Below are positions 60,801-64,000 of a DNA stretch of 64,000 bases, one piece after another. The notes beneath the pieces were generated by a model, which had not been told where the DNA came from, made no database searches, and saw only the letters and a list, made by a program, of their open reading frames with translations. The stretch covers positions 14,893,888-14,957,887 of the forward strand of contig NC_081139.1 in assembly GCF_958295425.1 (NCBI RefSeq), in the 5' to 3' direction. How positions within the stretch are numbered: position 1 is the stretch's first letter; each line of letters begins with the position of its first letter. The translations under genes and the position numbers were made by a program. The DNA comes from Solea solea (lineage: Eukaryota > Chordata > Actinopteri > Pleuronectiformes > Soleidae).

Positions 60801-61929
60801 TGGAAACTGAGATTTTGTTTCCTGTCTGAATCTCTTTCACACACACTCCACTCAAGGGAGGATTTCCTACTGACTGTTCAGTATAAAAGGTTTGAACAGG
60901 AAATTGAGGCCATTGTTTTCCTCCTTTAAGTTTGTCACTGCGTTGGATTGATGTTTTTCTTTTTGTGAAAAGACTTGTCACACCGGACCACTGAGGACTG
61001 TTACACAACCTTTTAAAAATTGTACCCATGACAACAAAGGGCCACAATAGCTACCAGTTTCTTATTTATATATCCAACAAGTATGCAGCAACGTCATCAA
61101 CTGTAGCCTTTGCTGACTATTAATAAAGACTATAATATACCTGATCTCACATTGCACTGCATAATTACACTGAGTGGAGTATGTACCATTGACCAGGCCA
61201 AATTATAGCATGCTGGCGAGCAAGGAAACTATAAATGTGTTATTTAAATGATAGCAGCTGCTGCTGCTATAGAAATCAGATTAATAAGAGCAGTGCAACA
61301 GAGCCAAAGCTGTAAACTTCAACCAAATCAGTGAGTTCAACAATATTAGTACGTAGAGCTAAGAGATTAGACAATTCATTATTGCAGCTAAGGTCAAAAA
61401 CCTGAACACACTTATCTTTCTTTTATTCATGAGAGAATTACAAGTTTCACTTGTGGCTTTTTCAGGTTCACTCTGCAAAGTTATTTACTTTTTTTCCTAA
61501 TTGTTTTTACTGACTGCGCAGGCATTTTTACATACAGGCTGCATAGCTATTTTATCTATTTATTTTTTAAAGAGCACATCACGTTTGCTTTGATGTGCAA
61601 CAAGCAATCAAACCCGAAAAACACGTGGCTTGTTATAGGACATAAGAGCATGTTCTTAAAATAACACCCCAACAGCTGGAAGCTTATTGGACAAATCAAG
61701 ATCATGCTGAAAAAAAAATATAAAATATGAAAAAGTCAACAGATCTTTTAAATATATAATGCCAGAGGATTTCCTTTTTTCCACCTTCAGCGAACTGTTA
61801 GGGCCACGCTACCGTTATCCAAGTTATCAACTGATCTTTCCATCAACAACTACAGTACAGTCTACAGTTTACATCCACTCACCTCTCTCCACTCTTTGGT
61901 CCCCAGGCCTTGAACGTACAACACCACCA
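434..61929 (-). CDS. cpne9: Copine (CPNE5/8/9 group, best fit copine-9), 12 internal exons of a partial gene
   Basis: Copines are cytosolic proteins with two N-terminal C2 domains, which bind phospholipid in a Ca2+-dependent way, and a C-terminal vWA/copine domain for protein partners. I joined twelve exons on the minus strand. Every junction has GT...AG, all phases agree, and the 822 nt stay open. Order: C2A part (61929 to 39486), C2B (10685 to 2148), polybasic linker [11 protein letters not shown] (1981-1928), and vWA start with MIDAS-type DFTAS (480-434). The C2B Asp ligands (KKD, SDP, YDWDRDGSHD) are all present. In C2A loop 3 the sequence is VYNVD, with Asn where synaptotagmin-type C2 domains usually have Asp. 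The family is about 550 residues, so roughly half is in the window; the first exon(s) and the C-terminal half are outside. Copine-9 is favoured by [30 protein letters not shown] and GTQLNF as I recall human CPNE9. NLSKHDFLGQ and [12 protein letters not shown] are more copine-8/5-like. Family assignment is very sure, paralogue less so. Confidence 0.9.
481..1688. other. Copine intron, 1.2 kb
   Basis: Single-copy-looking, AT-rich sequence. The only notable item is at 1215-1263: a stretch containing 'gtccctggccataaata' that recurs in the same orientation near 60573-60616, so it is a dispersed repeat of unknown type. Confidence 0.5.
1689..1750 (-). CDS. cpne9: Copine exon: [20 protein letters not shown], vWA lead-in
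   Basis: 62 nt. The acceptor is tctgtcttcaag (AAG again) and the donor GG|gtaaga. It reads [20 protein letters not shown] plus two bases of Gly, continuing NSGT-VTLLS from the previous exon. ESECTF is also seen in copine-5; FVDFI recalls FVDYI of copine-9. Confidence 0.97.
1928..1981 (-). CDS. cpne9: Copine exon: lysine-rich linker, [18 protein letters not shown]
   Basis: 54 nt, 18 codons. The acceptor is gtggtctaag (AAG) and the donor ACG|gtaaga. It encodes the polybasic segment between C2B and the vWA domain, with seven lysines within [12 protein letters not shown] role in contacting acidic membrane lipids would be inference. Only a 166-nt intron separates it from the C2B exon. Confidence 0.98.
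2148..2223 (-). CDS. cpne9: Copine exon: end of C2[21 protein letters not shown]...
   Basis: 76 nt, acceptor ttttcttacag, donor GAG|gtaaag. It encodes [20 protein letters not shown] then FNVYE, completing C2B with the last loop-3 Asp (SHD). It ends in phase 0. Confidence 0.98.
2524..3125. repeat. Dispersed fish repeat beginning with the 'cctttatttaaccagg' motif
   Basis: The start, near 2533-2560, matches a motif very common in teleost genomes (cctttatttaaccagg, then ...cccactgagat). Related starts occur at about 6160, 6640 and 15575. The remaining 500 bases are degraded, and the right boundary is arbitrary. Confidence 0.5.
3126..3300 (-). pseudogene. LINE reverse-transcriptase C-terminal remnant
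   Basis: The minus strand reads [20 protein letters not shown], then an [20 protein letters not shown] block. This is the region downstream of the catalytic core in fish non-LTR retrotransposons (pattern: Leu-rich, DYGD-like, LH.LD..YH..LRF.T, HHC). It is short, ends at a stop and lacks the rest of the polymerase, so it is a dead fragment. It lies in the intron between copine exons 4916-4957 and 2148-2223. Confidence 0.55.
4916..4957 (-). CDS. cpne9: Copine exon: C2B Ca2+ loop 3, [14 protein letters not shown]
   Basis: A 42-nt exon with acceptor cctccctgcag and donor AG|gtgagt. It encodes [13 protein letters not shown] between split Arg and Ser codons. It supplies three loop-3 aspartates of C2B (D-W-D-R-D), so Ca2+ coordination in this domain looks intact. 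RTVK agrees with copine-9; copine-5/8 have RTIK. Confidence 0.97.
5046..5090. mobile_element. Terminal fragment of an hAT-type MITE ('caggg..gtcaaactcat')
   Basis: The short block 'agcagggttgtcaaactcat' resembles the left end of the element at 35805-36331, whose ends read cagg-g-gtcaaactcat / gtttgacacccctg. No matching right end is visible nearby, so it is truncated. Confidence 0.35.
5595..5790 (-). pseudogene. Tc1-like transposase remnant
   Basis: The minus strand encodes [20 protein letters not shown] followed by SLTGT. This resembles the Tc1-family block (..TIP.VK.GGGSIM.WGCFS..GTG) around the second catalytic Asp region. The critical residues are eroded and no full transposase or paired inverted repeats are present, so it is inactive. 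Confidence 0.55.
6155..6500. repeat. Dispersed fish repeat, 'cctttatttagccagg' type
   Basis: It begins 'gcctttatttagccaggaat' with ...cattgagatacaagatctct, then runs through AT-rich text. It is related by its start motif to the repeats at 2524 and 6640. Ends are not defined. Confidence 0.45.
6630..7250. repeat. Dispersed fish repeat, 'cctttattttaccaggga' type
   Basis: It begins 'tacctttattttaccaggga' and continues with ...cccttgagattaaatctt, a hallmark start of a very abundant teleost repeat. It fills most of the space up to the copine exon at 7289. Small open frames on either strand show no recognisable domain. Confidence 0.5.
7289..7393 (-). CDS. cpne9: Copine exon: C2B middle, [21 protein letters not shown]...
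   Basis: 105 nt, acceptor tgtatttccag, donor AG|gtgaga. It encodes [20 protein letters not shown], then [14 protein letters not shown] and part of Arg. The QPF...[13 protein letters not shown] block is typical of the group. IKNNLNPA, where mammals have VKNTLNPV, is an unremarkable divergence. Confidence 0.98.
7671..7774 (-). CDS. cpne9: Copine exon: C2B Ca2+ loop 1, [19 protein letters not shown]...
   Basis: 104 nt, acceptor tttttccccag, donor AC|gtaagt. It encodes [20 protein letters not shown], then [14 protein letters not shown] plus two bases of Thr. It carries the loop-1 aspartates (KKD and SDP). DIATMQL matches recalled copine-9; copine-5 has DVATMQF. Only a 277-nt intron separates it from the next exon. 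Confidence 0.98.
7775..9460. other. Copine intron, AT-rich, with GT microsatellites
   Basis: No gene seen. It holds an interrupted GT repeat at 8523-8548 and a perfect TG run at 9384-9402. Otherwise it is AT-rich intron sequence. Confidence 0.6.
9468..10533. mobile_element. hAT-like non-autonomous element with a nested insertion
   Basis: The left end reads cagtgttgggggtaacacgt and the right end reads ...ccccatcactg, forming imperfect inverted ends. Internal 'gttacttt'/'aagttact'-type text near both ends is typical of a widespread fish hAT family. The flanks gtggtgac (9458-9465) and gtggtcac (10534-10541) could be a decayed 8-bp target duplication offset by two bases. The body includes a GGA-rich tract (9730-9765). 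A SINE/LINE-tail type repeat sits inside it (10213-10392). Confidence 0.5.
10213..10392 (+). repeat. Teleost SINE/LINE-tail repeat nested in the hAT-like element
   Basis: Contains the very common fish motifs 'tgatggactggcaacctgtc', 'cagggtgtacc' and 'ggataaagcg', then a gatgaatgaatga tail. The 10-mer attggtcact occurs at both edges (10213-10222 and 10383-10392), consistent with a target duplication or with microhomology at the truncated 5' end. The same family occurs inverted at 49441-49670 and, degraded, at 14744-14920. Confidence 0.6.
10622..10685 (-). CDS. cpne9: Copine exon: start of C2[22 protein letters not shown]
   Basis: 64 nt. The acceptor is a long pyrimidine run ending in tctctcag. 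The donor is CGG|gttggt, a GT donor with a weak +3 to +6 context. The first T completes Ser (TC|T). The encoded [16 protein letters not shown] is diagnostic for CPNE5/8/9. The 28.8-kb intron lies upstream. Confidence 0.97.
11213..11263. repeat. (GA)n microsatellite
   Basis: About 50 bases of nearly perfect GA, with two GGGA interruptions near its right end. Confidence 0.95.
12959..12992. repeat. Compound (TG)n(AG)n microsatellite
   Basis: A TG run switches directly to AG. Overlapping open frames on both strands that show [12 protein letters not shown] or [14 protein letters not shown] text are products of this repeat. Confidence 0.95.
14744..14920 (-). repeat. Degraded teleost SINE/LINE-tail repeat
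   Basis: It carries 'agagacaaacaac', 'gaggaagctggag' and 'ccttcttgctgtgaggcaac' followed by 'agtgccaaccacca'. These match, in order, parts of the same family as 49441-49670. Confidence 0.5.
15565..15780. repeat. Dispersed fish repeat, 'acctttaaccagg' type
   Basis: It reads 'tacctttaaccaggttaacc', then catgagatttt..., then 'gggaaaccaggccaagac'. This is the same family of start motif as at 2524, 6155 and 6630, but more degraded. Confidence 0.45.
16370..16690. repeat. Degraded fish MITE, 'gataccact...gtatcag' type
   Basis: It starts 'agggatggcatgatacca' and ends with 'tcagaccgatacggagtatc' then gtatcagctcatcg. Such GATACC/GTATCG-rich ends mark a widespread teleost non-autonomous DNA element. 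Target duplications could not be identified. Confidence 0.4.
18302..18926 (-). mobile_element. TTAA-flanked MITE copy 1 (T2/Kolobok-like ends)
   Basis: 625 bp with perfect 12-bp terminal inverted repeats, aggcgacataga / tctatgtcgcct. It is flanked by TTAA on both sides (18298-18301 and 18927-18930), so the termini read TTAAAGG as in T2/Kolobok-type elements; piggyBac also uses TTAA. It is the reverse complement of the copy at 28746-29369, with about 18 differences by eye (~97 % identity). It carries a 65-codon open frame on the minus strand (18427-18624) conserved in the second copy. No transposase is encoded. Confidence 0.85.
18931..27920. other. Middle of the 28.8-kb copine intron
   Basis: No recognised gene. 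It contains the longest open frame of the window (20045-20503, minus), a GA/CA compound microsatellite (24761-24838), and a possible degraded repeat at about 21600-22300 with GGTACC-rich text. The rest is AT-rich intron without identifiable features. Confidence 0.5.
24761..24838. repeat. Compound (GA)n(CA)n microsatellite
   Basis: GA run, one GCGA interruption, GA run, then CA run, GA run and CA again. It explains the arginine/glutamate-rich open frame read across it. Confidence 0.95.
27925..28307 (-). mobile_element. Truncated copy of the 'tttttccactacatggt' MITE
   Basis: The right end, ccatgtagtggaaaaac, is the inverted form of the 52921 start. The body (tgattcagttacactgaaaa, cacggcagtttcatgcagcc, tgatgactccgcccac) matches the reverse complement of 52921-53310 at roughly 90 % by eye. 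Similarity stops near 27925, so it is half-length compared with the copy at 52921. Confidence 0.65.
28746..29369 (+). mobile_element. TTAA-flanked MITE copy 2 (inverted relative to copy 1)
   Basis: 624 bp. The left end is aggcgacataga; the right end is tctatgtgggct (two changes from the perfect inverted repeat). TTAA flanks both sides (28742-28745 and 29370-29373). It is nearly identical to copy 1 in the opposite orientation, 9.8 kb away in the same intron. The open frame at 29048-29293 begins [12 protein letters not shown] as in copy 1; at PGKQ the copy-1 stop is replaced by further codons. Confidence 0.85.
29600..30030. mobile_element. Degraded DNA transposon with possible Myb/SANT-like remnant
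   Basis: On the plus strand near 29800-29850 the translation gives [18 protein letters not shown] and then a stop. This resembles the W..EE...L..IW start of Myb/SANT domains carried by some fish DNA transposons (PIF/Harbinger-type). The right part, ending gctagtgtgaatgtgg, is a motif I associate with such fish elements. Ends are not resolved. Confidence 0.35.
30040..32550. other. Copine intron, no gene seen
   Basis: AT-rich intron with a GT run merging into a G run at 31177-31202. Open frames here have no recognisable motif. Confidence 0.55.
31177..31202. repeat. (GT)n-(G)n simple repeat
   Basis: A TG run that ends in nine consecutive Gs. Confidence 0.95.
32555..32870 (+). pseudogene. Tc1-like element remnant, 5' half
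   Basis: It starts with a decayed terminal repeat (ctattaggttcacctgttca). It continues with transposase-coding text around 'gtggcatggttgttgatggt' and 'tatcagaaactgctaatcta', then 'gtgggattta' (Tc1 helix-turn-helix region, [13 protein letters not shown]). Many frame disruptions. It is the same family as 38555-38950 and 43853-43945. Confidence 0.6.
32932..33060 (+). repeat. tRNA-derived SINE
   Basis: It has a tRNA-like head with an A-box-like ggaactgggcttgtaacc and a clear B box, ggttcaaatct (32967-32977). This is followed by a SINE body 'aagtgctgctcactgctcct' common in fish. No acceptor-stem complementarity could be confirmed, so this is not a functional tRNA gene. Confidence 0.6.
34960..35115 (+). 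repeat. Probable LINE 3' end with (CAAT)n-type tail
   Basis: It reads 'aaagactgcaaattagct', then ...'tgttattgtccctgttaaat', ending in caatcaatcaataaataag. This is the familiar 3' terminus of a teleost non-LTR element. No coding sequence is left. Confidence 0.45.
35435..35660. repeat. Dispersed fish repeat, 'ctttattgtcattgcac' type
   Basis: It contains 'agctttattgtcattgcaca', an abundant teleost repeat motif, followed by AT-rich 'gtataaatacagtaaaataa'. A possible distal part of the same repeat lies at 36560-36780 (gcatgaggttaaacaggtgc). Confidence 0.4.
35805..36331. mobile_element. hAT-type MITE, 'caggcgcgtcaaactcat ... gtttgacacccctg'
   Basis: About 527 bp. The left end reads caggcgcgtcaaactcattg, followed by text including 'ccacatacagaccagtctga'. 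The right end reads 'cgcgggccatacgtttgaca' then cccctg. This is the widespread fish (and vertebrate) hAT family whose ends read CAGGGGTGTCAAACTCAT. The 8-bp flanks atgtaaca and ttgtaggc agree only partly, so the insertion is old. Confidence 0.75.
36340..38550. other. Copine intron, no gene seen
   Basis: Contains a possible LINE-derived fragment at 36560-36780 and a GT run at 38428-38446. The segment 38085-38260 resembles another dispersed fish repeat (actgtagtgagtaactttta). Nothing coding is supported. Confidence 0.5.
38555..38950 (+). pseudogene. Tc1-like element with internal deletion
   Basis: It begins with 'caactcattgcattaatgga' and 'cttgagcatcagaatgggaa', continues with the helix-turn-helix codons [19 protein letters not shown], and reaches 'gaagcagatgggctacagca'. 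It then jumps to a decayed right terminal repeat (catattaggtacatactg...gagtg). The DDE catalytic part is missing, so it is a deleted, inactive copy. Confidence 0.7.
39486..39562 (-). CDS. cpne9: Copine exon: end of C2[17 protein letters not shown]...
   Basis: 77 nt, donor TCTC|gtaagt. The acceptor is ctttgtgaag, an AAG rather than the usual CAG/TAG. It encodes [20 protein letters not shown] followed by MERTL plus two bases of Ser. The ERTL(S)G join to the next exon resembles recalled copine-9 (ERTLTG) and lacks the extra segment that copine-5 can carry here. A 28.8-kb intron follows. Confidence 0.96.
39913..39933. repeat. Poly(T) run of 21
   Basis: A homopolymer T tract; on the minus strand it is a poly(A) and could be a retroposon tail, but no retroposon body is evident next to it. 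Confidence 0.95.
40385..40847 (+). CDS. Putative nested three-exon gene 3' end (or intron-containing element), unrecognised
   Basis: Three exon-like blocks lie opposite the copine, in its 4.0-kb intron. Block 1, 40385-40448, has acceptor ctcctactacag and donor AC|gtaagc and reads [20 protein letters not shown]. Block 2, 40549-40619, has acceptor T-run then tcccccag and donor ACAG|gtgagt, and reads [20 protein letters not shown] then WAT. Block 3 is 40729-40847, with a pyrimidine tract ending in gggcccag; it reads [20 protein letters not shown], then a tail ending in ILDGLI and TGA. The two introns are 100 and 109 nt. Phases match (AC|C = Thr, G|AC = Asp) and the joined frame is open for about 83 codons. 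The block is visibly more GC-rich than its surroundings. I do not recognise the protein. No upstream exon or start was found, so it may be a gene fragment, a captured gene piece or a transposon with introns. Chance is not excluded. Confidence 0.4.
41155..41240. repeat. Fragment of a fish MITE, 'aggggtgta...atatcacaata' type
   Basis: It reads 'taggggtgtataatattgaa', then 'atatcacaatatttcatggt' and 'tgatactgtattgtggc'. This matches in style the ends of a common teleost DNA element. Boundaries are uncertain. Confidence 0.35.
43572..43611 (-). CDS. cpne9: Copine exon: C2A loop 3, [13 protein letters not shown]
   Basis: A short 40-nt exon found by frame and phase prediction rather than by length. 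Its acceptor is attgcag and its donor CAT|gtaagc. Its first G completes the Val codon from the previous exon. It supplies C2A loop 3: the Asp of YNVD is conserved, but the preceding position that is usually Asp is Asn. It ends in phase 0, and the next exon begins DFLGQ, giving SKHDFLGQ. Confidence 0.96.
43853..43945 (+). mobile_element. Tc1-like left terminal repeat fragment
   Basis: It carries 'gactttattagatatacctg', then ttcaattgttagtt..., then 'agccaatcacatgaccataa' and 'ctcaatgcatacagacatgt'. This is the left end of the Tc1-like family seen at 32555 and 38555. The transposase part is absent. It lies 240 bp from the copine exon at 43572-43611. Confidence 0.6.
44000..49440. other. Copine intron (between exons 50533-50636 and 43572-43611)
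   Basis: No gene recognised. It contains an AT-rich low-complexity stretch (45751-45791), a possible repeat fragment at 45698-45745 (gcccggagtggccaatcagg), and a GT run (49241-49261). Confidence 0.55.
49441..49680 (-). repeat. Teleost SINE/LINE-tail repeat
   Basis: It reads 'catccatccatcttctccca', 'tatcctccacatgagggtca', 'gaaggcggggtacaccctag', then 'gagaaaacccacgcacacac' and 'gaggagaacatgcaaaatcc'. This is a classic dispersed fish repeat read from its tail. It is the inverse of the copy at 10213-10392. Confidence 0.75.
50533..50636 (-). CDS. cpne9: Copine exon: C2A core, [19 protein letters not shown]...
   Basis: 104 nt, acceptor tctttcttccag, donor GT|gtaagt. It encodes 34 residues plus two bases of a Val codon, including the family hallmark [17 protein letters not shown] and then [16 protein letters not shown]. 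The [16 protein letters not shown] form matches recalled copine-9; copine-5 has [16 protein letters not shown]. The reading frame is unbroken. Confidence 0.97.
52921..53578 (+). mobile_element. 'gtttttccactacatggt' MITE
   Basis: The left end, gtttttccactacatggtcc, followed by CTC/CGG-rich text and 'ttggttgcttttccattaca', is characteristic of an abundant teleost non-autonomous DNA element. The right part has 'aagtaccaggtactaat'. The first ~390 bp match the inverted copy at 27925-28307 closely; the remainder has no partner in the window. Confidence 0.6.
54468..54660 (+). repeat. Teleost dispersed repeat, 'acattacatt...ttttatcca' type
   Basis: It contains 'acattacattctagtcattt', then ...'acttttatccacaataaatt' 'acaaaagac', then 'caatttaggattacgtgtct' and 'ctatgggacactaggcctca'. 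This follows the order of a very common fish repeat (ttatccaaagcgacttacaa ... caatttagggttaagtg). Confidence 0.5.
59221..59515 (+). repeat. Teleost dispersed repeat, 'ggtgtcttttggctcctccc' type
   Basis: It contains 'ggtgtcttttggctcctccc', 'ggggttgccacagcgcacat' and 'tttatgccagatgtcccca', then 'tttacccaggtttggaaccg'. This abundant fish repeat explains the open frame across it. The trailing part (ggtaccccagccc...) may belong to the same element. Confidence 0.5.
60488..60552 (-). repeat. tRNA-derived SINE head (minus strand)
   Basis: Read on the minus strand it gives 'cattagctcagctgatagaa', an A box typical of tRNA (TRGCNNAGYNGG), then 'ctttgaaaccacagtcctgt' and a decayed B box, gttccagct. The upstream minus-strand flank contains the dispersed block shared with 1215-1263. 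It is too degraded for a functional tRNA. Confidence 0.5.
61883..61929 (-). CDS. cpne9: Copine exon: C2A strand, [15 protein letters not shown]
   Basis: 47 nt. The acceptor is a pyrimidine-rich tract ending in tttgcag and the donor is GAG|gtgagt. The first two bases (TG) complete a codon begun in the upstream exon. If that codon is ATG, the text reads M-V-V-L-Y, as in the recalled copine-9 'SDPMVVLY'. It ends in phase 0 after WRE, directly joining FGRTEV of the next exon. The SDP Ca2+-binding loop just before it is not in the window. Confidence 0.95.
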
Positions 61930-64000
61930 CTGCAAAGAGAAACATACACCACGTCTTAATGTTATTGGTTTTTGTTCATAAAAAATTGATGCAAAAAATA
62001 AATCAATAAAAAAATCCTCTCTCGGAGAATCATCTCCTCTCTGCTTCAGTTGGTAGTATTTTTCAAAAAAAAAAACTATAATTCAAGATTTAGAGAGGCA
62101 TTAATATTTATAAACTGTTCATGAATTGTTAATATGAGAGACGTGACTAAAGTAAAAGTGAAGTTTTAACCAGTACATAGAGTAAAAGCTAAAAATGATT
62201 GTGCTTTTTGGTGGGACATTGACTTAATTATTAACGAAAGGGAGGAAAACTAGATCTTCATTCAATTCCTTTAAGTCTCCTCCTCCTTCAACCCGGTCAA
62301 AGCAGCCTGTGATACTGGCACAAAAACCCAGGATGACCCCCTGATCCTGATCCTCTCTGCTCAACTCTTCAGAGAGGGAAAAAAATAAATAATGGAGTAA
62401 GAGGAAAGTGGGACTAACTAAATTAATAATACCAAAACAGAGAGGAGAGGTTGTGGATAGACAGCTTTTTCCAGTGATTCTATTTAACAGAAAGAGAATA
62501 AAGTGAGGCGGAGACACATTTATGAGTCAGAGACACAATCTTTGTGTGTGTGTGCGTACACACCTCTGAAATATTTACAGAAAACAGGCTCGTACTACGA
62601 GGAGACAGAAGATCAAGGATAATGTTTTGCAAGACATCAGACTCTCTGGACAGGAAGTCAGATGAAACTTGGACGTTTTGATTCGCTTTGGTTGTCCTTG
62701 GTTTGTGAGACAAGTGAGGTCTTGAAAAGTGTACAGTGTTTAACATAACATTTAATTCAGGAAAACTAACAGATTGCGGTCAGCTGGCTGTGAGCCGATT
62801 ACAGCTGAGGCGTGTGACGACCCTGACCTGCATGAACAAACGCAAAGCTTCATTTGTAAGGTTTGTTCTTGTTCAAGTAATCACTTTTGTTTAGTTTTGG
62901 AGGGCTGGTTTTCAATTTTGACACTAGTTAGTATTGAAAGTTTTCCCTTTATACAGGTGTAAAAAACAAAAAAAATACAGAAATAAAGAAGTGGGTGTTA
63001 ATTCCAAGCGATCGGTTCCATTCTCTTCTACTCAATCAACCATCTTTCCTGTGGTCTTCATCGCTCTCCTTGTCTTGAATATTCCATTTTATCCATTTTT
63101 CTTCAAACTGTGCTTAGTACCAGCAATTTTTTATGTTACTATTTTAATTACCGGTACTTTTATTTACATACCAGCATTTCTAATAAGATGTCGGTACTCT
63201 GTTTAAGTAATCTGTCATTGTTATGGCCCAGAATAATATATATTTTTTTACTAGATGTTCACCCTTTCCGTCTATCAGGCAGATTATCAACTTTGGTGCC
63301 CCTAAAGGGAGAAGCCGAACGAAGATGGGAATAATATAATATTAATATCATATATTAAAATACATACAAATAAATGTTCTGTGTGCTTGAATTTTGAATC
63401 ATTGTTGGGACATTTAAATACATAGCTCTTAACATTACTAACAATTTGCTATGTTGCATTTACTGAAGATTATTAGATAATAAGATCATTATTTAGTGTT
63501 TAATGCTTTAGCAACACCAACAAACATTGTACATGCTTCATATGGATAAGGAGAATACTGGCACTTATTTTTTCCCATTCAAACACTGGTATTTATCATT
63601 GTGTACAATTTGTGATACTTTTTTTTAAAGATGTTCCCCTACAGGTCTCTTACTACCAACAGATATGTTTGCTCAGGCTGAAGTTTACCCATAATTCACC
63701 TAAAAAAAAATACAATGAAAGGTCCTACAGGGATTTATGCAAAATGCCTTCATGACACACCTTTTAAATAGTGTCTTCATTTCTGGGAGTAAATTTGAAA
63801 TATACACAGTGATGCAGGCTAGTGTGACAACAAATGTACTTAGATTTCTCTTTCAGGAGCATTTATTTACATTTAAACACAGTAAAATGTATTTCGGAGA
63901 ATCTAGAGATCAGGCAGCGTTGACAGAGGGTTTGAGAAACTGGGTTATATGGTGAGGTCACAGAGAGGTGTTTAAAAAAGATTCAGTATCTCTGTGGACG
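61930..64000. other. Partial intron upstream of the first visible copine exon
   Basis: I looked on the minus strand for the expected preceding exon (copine start of C2A, ending ...FSKSDP-). I did not find it, so the 5' exon(s) and promoter lie beyond the window. No other gene or clear mobile element is seen. Confidence 0.6.

Larger units (their letters stand above)
53580..61882. other. Large copine intron (between exons 61883-61929 and 50533-50636)
   Basis: No gene recognised. Repeats are listed at 54468-54660, 59221-59515 and 60488-60552. The remainder is AT-rich sequence with short, motif-free open frames. Confidence 0.55.

Noticed and set aside
62224..62746. Minus-strand open frames upstream of the first visible copine exon, tested as the missing first exon
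   Set aside because: They do not contain the expected copine start of C2A (…FSKSDP), and the phase to exon 61883-61929 is unsupported.

Overview
The window reads as a piece of a ray-finned (teleost) fish nuclear genome. It is AT-rich and spliced. It is full of GT/GA microsatellites and of fish-type transposon debris: Tc1-like, hAT-like, TTAA-flanked MITEs, tRNA-derived SINEs and LINE tails. There are no prokaryotic operons, ribosome-binding sites or CRISPR arrays. Apart from short coding exons, the window is intron.

One gene is clearly recognised: a copine of the CPNE5/8/9 group, on the minus strand and crossing the whole window. Twelve internal coding exons were placed from splice sites and an unbroken reading frame. 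Listed 5' to 3' of the gene they are 61883-61929, 50533-50636, 43572-43611, 39486-39562, 10622-10685, 7671-7774, 7289-7393, 4916-4957, 2148-2223, 1928-1981, 1689-1750 and 434-480. Together they give 822 nt (274 codons). They cover most of the C2A domain, all of the C2B domain, a lysine-rich linker and the start of the von Willebrand A (vWA)/copine domain up to its MIDAS motif. The first exon(s) and promoter lie beyond 64000, and the rest of the vWA domain and the 3' end lie before position 1. Residues such as VVLY, FVLDYFF, FDVYNVD, DIATMQL and GTQLNF match my recollection of copine-9 best, so cpne9 is the preferred name. Other stretches recall copine-8 or copine-5.

Layout: 1-10700 holds the C2B, linker and vWA exons, with degraded Tc1, LINE, hAT and SINE/LINE-tail repeats between them. 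Positions 10686-39485 are one 28.8-kb intron. It carries two 97 % identical, head-to-head ~625-bp MITEs (18302-18926 and 28746-29369) with TTAA target duplications. It also holds two Tc1-like remnants, an hAT MITE, a tRNA-derived SINE and several microsatellites. The C2A exons are spread from 39486 to 61929.

The most unexpected signal is at 40385-40847, on the strand opposite the copine and inside its 4.0-kb intron. There, three short exon-like blocks have canonical splice sites, pyrimidine tracts and one continuous reading frame ending in a stop. They look like the 3' end of an unrecognised nested gene or an intron-containing mobile element. Nothing else found points to a multi-gene system.
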